This document shows positions 55,173-63,311 of a stretch of DNA of 64,000 bases, one piece after another (the first letter of the stretch is position 1; each line of letters opens with the position of its first letter). Source of the stretch: Marinilabiliaceae bacterium JC017 (lineage in GTDB: Bacteria; Bacteroidota; Bacteroidia; Bacteroidales; Marinilabiliaceae); the NCBI GenBank assembly GCA_004296775.1, contig RHGE01000030.1, positions 1 to 64,000 of the forward strand. Reading direction: 5' to 3'. The position numbers and the translations under genes are program-made. The notes beneath the pieces are model-generated. The model did not search any database and was not told the DNA's origin. It worked only from the letters and a program-made list of their open reading frames with translations.

Positions 55173-55931
55173 ATGATTAAGTCCATAAGTTTTTCACAGC
55201 TGCGTATTGATGAGTGCAACACTTTAGGGATGCGTGTTGCAGAGGTCGTGAATCAGTTTAATGTGGAGGAGCTGGGACTGAAGGGGATGATTGATACCAT
55301 ATACGCGCATCTTAAAACCTTGCAATTGGGATTATCGAAGGGAAACGTAAAATTGCTTACAGCCAAAGTGAAGGATTGTGATATAAACCGTGATGATGCA
55401 TCTTATGCATTCAAATATTATGTGAAGGCGTTTGTTTATTGTAGCGATGAAGACAAAAGAGTGGCGGCTGAATTGCTGGAAAATTTTATCACACAATACG
55501 GGCGGTATGAACGGATGAATTATCGCATTGAGACCTCCAGGCTTCGGAATTTGTTGAAAAACCTGGCGGATGAACCGGAGTTGAAAGAAGCTGTAGCAAC
55601 CATTTCAGGCGAGTTTTTTGTCCACCAACTGCGGCAGGCCCAGGAGGCGTTTGAGCAATCCGAAGAAGCGCGTGTTGATGAACGATCGGTTCGTCCACAG
55701 GTAGATAATAAAGAGGCGGTGAAGGCGTTGAAATCTGCTTTAGAGACTCTTTTCCAATATTTGGAAGTGATGCAAAAGGTAAATCCCAAACCTGAGTTTG
55801 ATGAGATGATTAATCTAATCAACATCATTATAGATAAAACCATGACTACCGTTCGCATACGGCAAGGACGCCGTGATGCGCAAAAGGAAGTTGAAAAAGT
55901 AGTGGATGATAAGATCGGTAATCAGGAATGA
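55173..55931 (+). CDS. DUF6261-like helical protein
   Basis: 252 residues, mostly alpha-helical, without signal peptide or membrane segment. The opening IKSISFSQLRIDECNTLGMRV, the YGRYERMNYRIETSRLRNLLKNL centre and the C-terminal helix KPEFDEMINLINIIIDKTMTTVRIRQGRR resemble a Bacteroidota family of unknown function usually labelled DUF6261. The last 25 residues are highly charged and could form a coiled coil. No catalytic motif is visible. It is a single gene between repeat-rich spacers. Confidence 0.8.
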   Translation: MIKSISFSQLRIDECNTLGMRVAEVVNQFNVEELGLKGMIDTIYAHLKTLQLGLSKGNVKLLTAKVKDCDINRDDASYAFKYYVKAFVYCSDEDKRVAAELLENFITQYGRYERMNYRIETSRLRNLLKNLADEPELKEAVATISGEFFVHQLRQAQEAFEQSEEARVDERSVRPQVDNKEAVKALKSALETLFQYLEVMQKVNPKPEFDEMINLINIIIDKTMTTVRIRQGRRDAQKEVEKVVDDKIGNQE

Positions 55932-56318
55932 AATTTTTTTGGTTTATACTAGTTGTAAAAGGCCTTGTTGACCGCTTGTCGGTTGGTAAGGTCTTTTTAT
56001 GGGTTTTTTTAGTGCAGATTTTATTGACGTTTGGTTTAAAATGAGATAATATAAGACGGGTGATAAAAAAGCACCTTTAAAAAATGTTAATCGCGATTTA
56101 TTGGCATAGTAATTGGATTAGTATGCGGGCATGGTCACTGATTCTTTGTAATTAGAAAGAGAGGAAACATTGATCATATCGGATTGGATCATCCCCGGTA
56201 TTTGGGGCAGACTAACAGAATGATGAAAGGGATAGAGTGAAAAAAGGAACTTTGTCAGTCATGCATTCGGATACTTAATACTGATATCTATAGTCTACAA
56301 TTATTAAAAGAGTAACAA
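55932..56318. other. 387-base gap after the DUF6261-like gene
   Basis: Contains a long terminator hairpin at 55957-55998. The remaining sequence has no gene or strong hairpin. The promoter for the small gene at 56319 is expected here, but none was convincing. Confidence 0.5.
55957..55998 (+). terminator. Intrinsic terminator of the DUF6261-like gene
   Basis: AAAAGGCCTT pairs with AAGGTCTTTT, continuing inward to TTGACCG/CGGTTGG around a CTTGT loop. T-runs follow. The stem is about 17 pairs with a few G-T pairs. Confidence 0.75.
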
Positions 56319-56510
56319 ATGTTGGAACATCAAAAAACCATTTTAAAAGCAGTTGCAAATAATGTTGACCTGTTTCGTAAAGAGTTGATCAAGTCATTAA
56401 TTTGGCTGAGTGACCGTGAGATTTCCTTGTTGCGAAAATGGGTGCGAGAGAAATTTAAAAAAACACATAACGACGTGATGAATGAGGTGTTCCTTGCATT
56501 ACCGGTATAG
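56319..56510 (+). CDS. Small helical protein, 63 residues, unknown function
   Basis: A short charged protein (MLEHQKTILKAVANNVDLF... LLRKWVREKFKKTHNDVMNEVF) predicted to be two or three helices. Its composition is protein-like, with a balanced mix of hydrophobic and charged residues and no low complexity. Similar short proteins with a KTILKNVS...LFRKELIKSL-like beginning are familiar in Bacteroidales as hypothetical proteins, from memory only. It lies alone between terminators, and a long hairpin follows 32 bases after its stop. Confidence 0.68.
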   Translation: MLEHQKTILKAVANNVDLFRKELIKSLIWLSDREISLLRKWVREKFKKTHNDVMNEVFLALPV

Positions 56511-56541
56511 TTCTGCCATAAGCAGATGAATTATTGAGAGA

Positions 56542-56622
56542 GACCGGATTATTACTTAATTAGCTGGCGCCTTTTGAGGTATAGCGGTGCCAACTACTTT
56601 TAATTTAAGTAATAATCCGGTC
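56542..56622. repeat. 81-base hairpin element with perfect 18-bp arms
   Basis: GACCGGATTATTACTTAA (56542-56559) and its exact reverse complement (56605-56622) enclose a second inverted pair, TGGCGCC (56565-56571) and GGTGCCA (56586-56592, one G-T pair). There is no T-run, so it is not a standard terminator. It lies between the small gene and the promoter of the kinase-like gene. A mobile hairpin repeat or a structured RNA are the two main readings. Confidence 0.7.
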
Positions 56623-56683
56623 ATTCTTTGTTTTGATCGTTTTATTCCGCATTTTCTCCAATTCATAGTAAAATGTAAGAAAG

Positions 56684-56713
56684 TTGCATCAATAGGGTCT
56701 ATTTTTACATTCG
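56684..56713 (+). promoter_or_regulatory. Candidate promoter of the LPS-kinase-like gene
   Basis: TTG at 56684-56686 and TACATTCG at 56706-56713 with a 19-base spacer resemble the Bacteroidota -33/-7 pattern with one mismatch in the -7 box. The predicted leader is only about 10 bases. Confidence 0.4.
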
Positions 56714-56727
56714 CAAATCGGAGAAAG

Positions 56728-57525
56728 ATGATAAAAACTGTACTAGACCCAAAATTTGAAAAGTTGCAATGTTTTGCCACTAATCTGCATCAAAACTTTG
56801 AGAAATATGGTGTTGATATACATATTGGCAGAAACCAGCTCAAAACCTTTCATGAGCAGGATCACATGTTATGTGTGAAAGCATTTGGACGACCTACCCT
56901 CGCCAATATTATCATTTATTCTTTTTTCAGAAAGAATAAGGCAGCCCGGTCCTATTTATATGCGCAACGTTTGCTGGAGATGGGGATTCATACCCCGGCA
57001 CCAGTTGGTTATATAGAGGTGTATAATAAATGGAAGATATTGACGAAATGCTATTACATTTCCATGTTTCATGAATCGACATTTTCACTCTCAACGGTAT
57101 TGAATGAAGACGTGCCGCAAAAAAAAGCTGTTCTAAGCGATTTTGCCGCTTATACCGCCGGTAAGCTGCATGCGCAGGGAATTTTCCATAAGGATTTTAA
57201 CGGGGCTAATGTATTGATAAATTATGGGGCGGATGATCATTACCATTTTTCACTTATCGACCTTAATCGGGTTCGATTTGATCAAAAGATCGGGCATCGG
57301 AAGGCATTAGTTAATCTGAAAATGCTTTGTGGTAATCCCATTTCCCTGGCGATGTTGGCTGAGTATTATGCGAGAGAAAAGAAAGAAGATCCTACACCTT
57401 CCATGTTTCAAATAATTGTGATCAAGTATATGGCTTCAATTCAAAGAAGAATAGAGAAGTCGATCCTGCATTTTTTGAAAAAACCTTTTGCGTTTAAGTT
57501 GGCATCCGGCAAAGCAAAAGGATGA
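56728..57525 (+). CDS. Lipopolysaccharide kinase (InaA/Kdo-kinase-like) family protein
   Basis: About 265 residues with an abbreviated protein-kinase-like fold. Lys51 in CVKAF is the likely ATP-binding lysine. HKDFNGANVL at residues 154-163 is the catalytic loop with D156 and N161, and D178 in SLIDLNR replaces the DFG aspartate. These match the kinases that phosphorylate Kdo or heptose in lipid A-core. I start at 56728, preceded by GGAGAAAG; the frame is open to 56587, but that part overlaps the hairpin and promoter. It is cytoplasmic, at the inner membrane. The substrate is inferred only from family resemblance; no LPS gene is adjacent. Confidence 0.85.
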   Translation: MIKTVLDPKFEKLQCFATNLHQNFEKYGVDIHIGRNQLKTFHEQDHMLCVKAFGRPTLANIIIYSFFRKNKAARSYLYAQRLLEMGIHTPAPVGYIEVYNKWKILTKCYYISMFHESTFSLSTVLNEDVPQKKAVLSDFAAYTAGKLHAQGIFHKDFNGANVLINYGADDHYHFSLIDLNRVRFDQKIGHRKALVNLKMLCGNPISLAMLAEYYAREKKEDPTPSMFQIIVIKYMASIQRRIEKSILHFLKKPFAFKLASGKAKG

Positions 57526-57598
57526 ACAGGTGATTGTTTAGAAAAAGAATGAGTAAAATATTAGACTGAGAAAGCTCAGGAATGTGTACAGTTGTTTT

Positions 57599-57633
57599 AA
57601 GTCCCCCGGAATTAGTTTCGGGGGACTTTTTTT
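57599..57633. terminator. Intrinsic terminator after the LPS-kinase-like gene
   Basis: AAGTCCCCCG pairs with CGGGGGACTT around a 10-base loop, with a seven-base T-run. It lies between the convergent kinase-like and DUF4097-like genes, 64-73 bases from each. Confidence 0.88.
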
Positions 57634-57696
57634 GTGGTTATCATTAATCGTATGTCTTTGACGGGAGAATACGTTATTGTCTTTTTGCCATCGCTA

Positions 57697-58338
57697 TTAG
57701 CGAATAGATCCGGAGACCGAGCTGACTTTTCGATTTCCCTTCAGGTCACTGATGGTAAAGTCTCCGGAAATCGAACTACCGTTCAGGTCGCCATCAATAT
57801 TATGAAATTGTTGGTCGCCTGAGATGGTTGAGGTTTCCACATCACCGGCAATGTTTTCCAGGGAGATTTCGCCCGAGATGGATTCAGCTTCCACACTACA
57901 GCCTATTTTTTTAGCAGTAATATCGCCTGAGATGGTTTCAAAATCTGCATATTTTTTTCCTATGCCGGTGACATTAATGTTGCCGCTGATGGATTCCACA
58001 TCTATATCGGTTAGTGCAGGCATTTTTAAATATAGTTTGCCATCAACTCTGCCGCGGGTTGAATGGGGGTGTTTTACGGTGATTACTAATTTACCACCGT
58101 AGACGTTGGTTTGAATTTCATACTTTTCTTTAGATCTGTCCCATTCTACAAAACCATCCAATTTTACTTCATTGGCATCATGGGGTTCGATTATTACATC
58201 CAGGCAAAAAGCCTTAATTTCCACCTGGGTAATGTCAGGAAACGATTTGTTTACATCAACTCTTATGTCTAAGTCTCTTGCCTGGATGGTTATGGCACCG
58301 CAGACCATTAATAGTAATAAAATGCTTTTTTGGATCAT
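57697..58338 (-). CDS. DUF4097-type exported beta-repeat protein
   Basis: 213 residues with a signal peptide (KSILLLLMVCGAITIQA). The C-terminal half consists of short beta-helix rungs, each centred on SISG or a variant: VESISGNI, FETISGDI, ESISGEI, STISGDQ, SSISGDF, SSVSGSI, spaced 16-20 residues. This is the pattern of DUF4097, putative adhesin-like proteins exported to the periplasm or surface in Bacteroidota. No partner sigma/anti-sigma gene, often nearby in other genomes, is seen here. It is monocistronic. Confidence 0.85.
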   Translation of the reverse strand: MIQKSILLLLMVCGAITIQARDLDIRVDVNKSFPDITQVEIKAFCLDVIIEPHDANEVKLDGFVEWDRSKEKYEIQTNVYGGKLVITVKHPHSTRGRVDGKLYLKMPALTDIDVESISGNINVTGIGKKYADFETISGDITAKKIGCSVEAESISGEISLENIAGDVETSTISGDQQFHNIDGDLNGSSISGDFTISDLKGNRKVSSVSGSIR

Positions 58339-58630
58339 TGCTTTCTAATTTTAGGTTACATGTTATAAGACGTCGGGCTTGGCTTATTAGTTACAGGTTT
58401 GGTTTAATAAATGTGTGGAGTTTGGTTACTAATATTGCGATGCTGTTTAGTCTTAGGTATTAACAACTTCTTTTGATGCTGATATTATCGGTATTTGATG
58501 TCAGTGACGGGATTTATGAATGAGATGGAATTATCAAAGAAAGATTCCTGCTGATATCTCTTTAGTGGCTTTAAAACCTTTGTATCTTGCATTGTTTTTT
58601 CAATAATATATTATTATAAATTCATTTATC

Positions 58631-59287
58631 ATGAGAAAAGGATTAATCTTTTTGAGCGTTATCATTGCTTTATTTTCCTGTACTTCCAATAAATCATCCC
58701 AATCGATAAGTCCCGGGATAAAGGATTCTATTTTTATTGAGACGGATTGGGGAAAAATTGACGCTTCCTTCCCGGTTTATAACAATGCTTTTGCCGATAC
58801 CCTGATGCACAAAATTGTGTTTGATGCCATCGCGGAATTCAAAGAATATACCGGCGAGGAGGTGATATCTGAAAACTGGAAAAATGAATTGTCTCTCTCT
58901 TATGACGAACACATCCTTGACAATGGGTTGATTTCAGTAATATTCACAAACTATCAATACACCGGCGGGGCACATGGTAATGCTTTTTATCATTCCGTGG
59001 TGATGGATATAAAGAATGAAAAGGTGTATAAGCTGGCCGATTTTTTTACCAATAAGGCCTTAAGTAATATCCAAAAGCCGGTTCGTGACATTTTGTATAA
59101 GCAGATTGAGTCACCTGATTTTATTGAAGAAGGAACAAAAGTACTGGCCGATTTTGGTAATTTCACATTAACGGATACATCCATGGTATTTTGGTTTTCA
59201 CCTTATCAGGTAGCCGCCTATGCTTATGGGACGCAAAAAGTAGAATTAAAGCTGGATAATATGGCCAATTTCCAGTGGCCAAAGTAG
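58631..59287 (+). CDS. Lipoprotein with DUF3298/RsiV-like domain
   Basis: 218 residues. A lipoprotein signal ends at Cys17 (IALFSC). The mature part has the DUF4163/DUF3298 pattern seen in RsiV-type proteins: SVIFTNYQYTGGAHGNAFYHSVVMDIKNEKVYKLADFF in the centre and VFWFSPYQVAAYAYGTQKVEL near the end. RsiV itself is an anti-sigma factor that binds lysozyme, but this protein lacks a transmembrane and cytoplasmic sigma-binding part, so only the extracytoplasmic domain is shared. A role in envelope stress or lysozyme interaction is a guess. Confidence 0.85.
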   Translation: MRKGLIFLSVIIALFSCTSNKSSQSISPGIKDSIFIETDWGKIDASFPVYNNAFADTLMHKIVFDAIAEFKEYTGEEVISENWKNELSLSYDEHILDNGLISVIFTNYQYTGGAHGNAFYHSVVMDIKNEKVYKLADFFTNKALSNIQKPVRDILYKQIESPDFIEEGTKVLADFGNFTLTDTSMVFWFSPYQVAAYAYGTQKVELKLDNMANFQWPK

Positions 59288-59457
59288 TGATACCGACGGA
59301 GTAGTTCCTAGATGTTTAAGGCGTAAAATTGCAGTTTGGAAATAATTTCCATAATATGGAAGAGTTGCCGGGGTGTGGTTTGAATAATCTGATAAAAGCC
59401 AATCATTTGATGATTTTGGTTTGTTGATTGATATATAATTCTTAAAAATAACACGTC

Positions 59458-59610
59458 ATGGTACTACTTCTTATATTATTGATTTTAGTTTTATTTATAG
59501 GTTGGTATTTGGCTAGTGAGTATAGGGAAGGTAGAAAGAAACGCATGGATCAGGTCAAATTGGTACGGGAAATACGACGTTTAACAATGCAGCAAAATGT
59601 CAGAGGTTAA
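59458..59610 (+). CDS. Small membrane protein, 50 residues
   Basis: Begins MVLLLILLILVLFIGWYLAS, a single transmembrane helix, followed by a basic, helical cytoplasmic tail (EYREGRKKRMDQVKLVREIRR) and ends MQQNVRG. Start and stop are clean, and a strong terminator follows two bases after the stop, which supports a real transcription unit. No family is recognised. The layout is like small regulatory or assembly peptides of the inner membrane. The adjacent batE-batD cluster is on the opposite strand and shares the terminator. Confidence 0.65.
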   Translation: MVLLLILLILVLFIGWYLASEYREGRKKRMDQVKLVREIRRLTMQQNVRG

Positions 59611-59611
59611 T

Positions 59612-59650
59612 AAAAAACCCTCTTCGAATCGATCGGAGAGGGTTTTTTAT
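59612..59650. terminator. Bidirectional intrinsic terminator (small membrane gene / batE)
   Basis: AAAAAACCCTCT pairs with AGAGGGTTTTTT around TCGAATCGATCGG, with A- and T-runs on both sides. It ends both the 50-residue gene and the bat operon. Confidence 0.88.
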
Positions 59651-59667
59651 TAATATTATTTCTGCTT

Positions 59668-60417
59668 TTATATTACCACAATTGTAGTGTCTTTAAGCCA
59701 TCCCACATTTCCATCACTTAATTGAATTTCTTTCCAGTCACCCAACGTACTTAAAATTTCCACTTTTGTTCCTTCATGAAGGATGAATAATTCCGTACCG
59801 CTGTTGTCCGGTGAACTTTTTACCGTCACTGAAGGACTGAAGACAATAGCATGTGAACGATCAAGTAATTTCTGTTTCTGTTTCTGTGCATATGAAAAAG
59901 TAATCACTGTCATCGAAATGAATAATACACCGGCGAAAAAACCGGTTTTCTTAAGAGCAGCCGAATTCATGAATAGATATAGGGCTGCTGCAATTAAGAA
60001 TAAAAAGAAACTAATAAGCGTGATAATACTCCAGAAATCGGAATCGCCTTTGTCTCTTAATCCCTGAAACCAGCGTGCTAAAAAGAAAACGCCTACTTTT
60101 TCAATTTTATCAGTTGTTTGACTGTAGGAAAGCTCCAGGTTGTACTTGATATCCTTGTCATGAGGTGCCAATAACTGGGCGCGTTCAAAATTCAGGATGG
60201 CTTGTGGTAACTGGCCATTCTTGTAATAGGAATTACCCAGATTGAAGTATAACTCAGGACTCTCCATACCTGTATCCAGAATTTGTCCATACGCAGCGAT
60301 GGCTTCTTCATATTTTCCGGAACTATATAATTCATTTGCGTCACTGAACCGTTGATCTTCTGCAAAGGTAAACAGTGAGCTGTATATCATTACCAATAGG
60401 ATTATTACTCTTCTCAT
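59668..60417 (-). CDS. batE: BatE-like TPR and SH3 protein
   Basis: 249 residues. Signal peptide (IILLVMIYSSLFTFA), two to three TPR units (SDANELYSSGKYEEAIAAYGQILDTG; PELYFNLGNSYYKNGQLPQAILNFERAQLLAPHDKDIKYNLELS), two transmembrane helices (about residues 130-150 and 160-178), and a C-terminal SH3-like domain (VKSSPDNSGTELFILHEGTKVEILSTLGDWKEIQLSDGNVGWL). This is the BatE layout of the Bacteroides aerotolerance cluster. It is the last gene of the batB-C-D-E run, three bases after batD. The biochemical role of Bat proteins is not settled. Confidence 0.87.
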   Translation of the reverse strand: MRRVIILLVMIYSSLFTFAEDQRFSDANELYSSGKYEEAIAAYGQILDTGMESPELYFNLGNSYYKNGQLPQAILNFERAQLLAPHDKDIKYNLELSYSQTTDKIEKVGVFFLARWFQGLRDKGDSDFWSIITLISFFLFLIAAALYLFMNSAALKKTGFFAGVLFISMTVITFSYAQKQKQKLLDRSHAIVFSPSVTVKSSPDNSGTELFILHEGTKVEILSTLGDWKEIQLSDGNVGWLKDTTIVVI

Positions 60418-60420
60418 CTG

Positions 60421-62232
60421 TTAACGTTTTATCTGATTTTCCAGTTTGCTGATTGTTTCAAGTGTTTTCTGATAGAGTTTGTCCATTTCGCCTGATCCGG
60501 AAGCCGGGGAATAACGGGCAAATTCACACGTATCAAGAACTTCCATGAAACGCTCGGTGAGCTCTTCAGATACATTCGATTGGGTCAAAATATTACGTGC
60601 ATTATCTTTTGATAGTTCACTTACCGGAATGCTTAGTTTATCACTTAGGTACCCCCAAAGGGCTTTTAGTACTTCCTCGTAGAAAGATTCTTTTTCTCCT
60701 GTTTTGAGGAAGTGAGCCGACTTCTTAAGACGTTTTTTGGCCATTTTATTGGCTTTTTTAGTCTTCATCAGTTGAATATTTGCATTCTCCTTAATTCGTT
60801 TTTGATTGATGAAAAAGAGCAATACAAACAAAAAGGCAGGAAAAACAAACCCCAGAACGAACGAGAGGCTGCCAAATAAAAACGTGCCGACCGGTTTCAG
60901 GGTAGTCGATCCGGTTTTTATGAATCGAATATCTTTGCCAATAAACTTGACATCTTCTTTTGTACCACCACCAGTGATAACAGTAGCAGGGCCTTCTTCC
61001 TGATCTCCTTTTTCTACTTCAATAGTTATTGGCCCTGATGATACCGATTGATACTTTTTAGTGGCGGGATTGAAATAGGCAAATTCAACAGAAGGGATAG
61101 TAAAAGTACCGGCGTGTCGCGGAATGATTAAATATTCATACGTCTTGGTGCCTTTCATTCCGGCCACTGTATTGGTCAGTTTATTGGTGATTTTAGGATC
61201 AAAATCATCAAAGTCGCCAGGCAGTTTTAGTTTTGGGCCGTCTATCAATTTTAAGTTACCGGTTCCTGATATATCAACTTTTAAGGTGATACCGTCATTT
61301 ACCTTTGCCTGATTTTTAGAAGTCGTCACCTTCATTGACATGTTACCCACGCCACCTGTAAATTCGGCCGGACGTCCTTTAGGAAGCGGTTTAACATGGA
61401 TGGTAAGAGGTTTTGATTTTACACGTTTCTTGACCGTGCGGTAATTAGACTCAAAGAAATCATCAAAGATACTTTGTGATCGGCGTGCAACCCTTTGTTT
61501 GACCATGAACTCCACTTCTGTTGGTGTGATGGCTATTTTTCCCGCTTTTTGTGGGAAAAGCAGCTTTCGTTCATAGGTTCCCACATTATAGGTGCGACCT
61601 TTGATATTCTCCATTGTCCAGGACATTTTATCAGGCCCGGCTATTTTCTGCATGATGAATTCCTGTAGTTCGGGTTGTTTAATATCCGATAATCCTTCAA
61701 GGTCTACACGCGTATATATTTTAGTCGTTAAAACCAAAGATTCACCTTGGTAAACATTCGATTTGCTGGGTTTTATGGTGATAAATAAGTCATCACCTGA
61801 AAGCCCTTCGGTGGAAGTAGTGGTGCTTTTTTTCCTTTGCTGGGTTGAAGCATCTCCTTTAACGACTTGTATTTGGATCGAATTGGATTCAATTTGTTTT
61901 CCATCCACCTCAATTGTGGCTGGTGCTATTTTATAACTACCATCCTTGTTGGCTTTTAAAATGTAGGTGAATGAATAGATGTTTTCCCTTGTTATTTTAC
62001 CATTGATATTCGACATGCTATATTGACGGGATATACTTGGCCCCATCAGTATCTGAAAATCGTCCATTTGTGGAAGACGAATATCGCTTCCTTCCTTGTT
62101 AAGGGTATAAACCAACTGGAACTTATCGCCTGCAATCACGGCTTCCGGAGCTTTTCCGGTAAACGTTGTTTGGGCCAAGCCAGCTATTCCAATGGAAAGA
62201 AGTAGTAAAAAGAATGTGAGCTTTTTTCTCAT
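60421..62232 (-). CDS. batD: BatD-like membrane protein
   Basis: 603 residues. A signal peptide (KLTFFLLLLSIGIAGLAQ) is followed by Ig-like beta-sandwich domains of the BatD family (VIAGDKFQLVYTLNKEGSDIRLPQMDDFQILMGPSISRQ; YQGESLVLTTKIYTRVDLEGLSDIKQPELQEFI; KVNDGITLKVDISGTGNLKLIDGPKLKLPGDFDDFDP), one transmembrane helix near residues 450-475, and a cytoplasmic helical tail (KALWGYLSDKLSIPVSELSKDNARNIL). BatD is the periplasmic large component of the Bat complex. Its start lies 34 bases after the batC stop. Confidence 0.93.
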   Translation of the reverse strand: MRKKLTFFLLLLSIGIAGLAQTTFTGKAPEAVIAGDKFQLVYTLNKEGSDIRLPQMDDFQILMGPSISRQYSMSNINGKITRENIYSFTYILKANKDGSYKIAPATIEVDGKQIESNSIQIQVVKGDASTQQRKKSTTTSTEGLSGDDLFITIKPSKSNVYQGESLVLTTKIYTRVDLEGLSDIKQPELQEFIMQKIAGPDKMSWTMENIKGRTYNVGTYERKLLFPQKAGKIAITPTEVEFMVKQRVARRSQSIFDDFFESNYRTVKKRVKSKPLTIHVKPLPKGRPAEFTGGVGNMSMKVTTSKNQAKVNDGITLKVDISGTGNLKLIDGPKLKLPGDFDDFDPKITNKLTNTVAGMKGTKTYEYLIIPRHAGTFTIPSVEFAYFNPATKKYQSVSSGPITIEVEKGDQEEGPATVITGGGTKEDVKFIGKDIRFIKTGSTTLKPVGTFLFGSLSFVLGFVFPAFLFVLLFFINQKRIKENANIQLMKTKKANKMAKKRLKKSAHFLKTGEKESFYEEVLKALWGYLSDKLSIPVSELSKDNARNILTQSNVSEELTERFMEVLDTCEFARYSPASGSGEMDKLYQKTLETISKLENQIKR

Positions 62233-62266
62233 TTGTTTGTAAAATTTTACGCTAAAGTACGATTTA

Positions 62267-63238
62267 CTACCAGTTTTTCTCTGTTTTTGTTTTTTGACCA
62301 GCCTTTGCTTTTCTCAGTTTTTTCTGCAATTCATCTTCATCAGATTGAATAGCCTTCAGTAGTCGTTCGGCATCTTGCTTCGACATTTGATCTTCCGGCT
62401 GTTGTTGCTGATTCTGTTGTTGCTGCTGTTGATTCTGTTTATTTTGCTGGTTTTGTTGGTCTTTCTTTTTTTCCTGGCTGTCCGGAATACCATTATTATT
62501 GGAGTCTAAGTCACGATAATCAGGTGTCCCGTCTTTATCGGTATCCTGTGGCTCTTGTGGATTTTGACCAGCTTCCTGTTTGTCGGGAATACCGTCATTA
62601 TCTGAATCCTGATCTTTGTAGTCAGGTGTTCCATCGTTATCGGTGTCTTCTGGCTTTTGAGGATCTTTACCTTGTTTTTCCTTTTCATCGGGAATGCCAT
62701 CCTGATCCTGATCCTGTTGTTGCTGATCTTGCTGTTGTTGTTTATTCTGATCCTTATTTTGGTTCTGTTGATCTTTGTTTTGATCTTGATTCTGCTGTTG
62801 TTGATCTTGTTGTTGCTTCCTTTTTTTTAGGGCAGCGATCAGATTATAGCGTGTTTCATGATCTTCCGGATTATTTCTCAAGGAATTTTTATAAGCCTCA
62901 ATGCTCTTCTCCAGTTCATTCATGGCAAAATAACTGTTCCCCAGGTTATGGTAGATGGATGCCAGCCGTTGCTTGTCTTTTTCGGTGCTCGCCAATATTT
63001 GAAATTGATCGGCGGCTTCAGGGTATTTCTTTTGCTTGTATAAAGCATCTCCTATATTGAATTGCGCCTCATAAGAATTGGCTTCCTTATCCAGAGCCTT
63101 ACGATAATCAATCTCTGATTCCAGGTACTTTTCCTCATTATAATTTGTTGTTCCCTGGCGGATGTGTTTACGTTCTTCCTGGCCAAACAATGTGGCGGAG
63201 AAAAGTAACAGAGATATGGTGATGTATGTATAGTTCAT
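62267..63238 (-). CDS. batC: BatC-like TPR protein with TSP3-type Asp-rich repeats
   Basis: About 323 residues from the preferred start ([20 protein letters not shown], a signal peptide); an upstream methionine at 63265 would add nine residues. TPR units occupy residues about 25-130 ([70 protein letters not shown]). Then comes a Gln/Asp/Lys low-complexity stretch containing three DxDxDG-type units ([54 protein letters not shown]), which resemble calcium-binding thrombospondin type 3 repeats. The end is again Gln-rich and then [17 protein letters not shown]. It is expected in the periplasm with BatB and BatD. Confidence 0.88.
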   Translation of the reverse strand: MNYTYITISLLLFSATLFGQEERKHIRQGTTNYNEEKYLESEIDYRKALDKEANSYEAQFNIGDALYKQKKYPEAADQFQILASTEKDKQRLASIYHNLGNSYFAMNELEKSIEAYKNSLRNNPEDHETRYNLIAALKKRKQQQDQQQQNQDQNKDQQNQNKDQNKQQQQDQQQQDQDQDGIPDEKEKQGKDPQKPEDTDNDGTPDYKDQDSDNDGIPDKQEAGQNPQEPQDTDKDGTPDYRDLDSNNNGIPDSQEKKKDQQNQQNKQNQQQQQQNQQQQPEDQMSKQDAERLLKAIQSDEDELQKKLRKAKAGQKTKTEKNW

Positions 63239-63311
63239 TACGCTTTTGTTTTGAAATATTACCATTTATCTTCTGCGAATTTCATACCAATTTCAATCGG
63301 TTGATAATTTG

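Noticed and set aside
56542-56622. Integron attC site
   Set aside because: The palindrome lacks the RYYYAAC/GTTRRRY core sites and no integrase is present.
56587-56727. 47-residue N-terminal extension of the LPS-kinase-like protein
   Set aside because: It overlaps the long hairpin's right arm and the promoter motif, and the sequence after 56728 begins with a ribosome-binding-like GGAGAAAG.
62524-63060. 178-codon plus-strand open frame opposite batC
   Set aside because: A shadow of the repetitive Gln/Asp-coding sequence of batC on the other strand.
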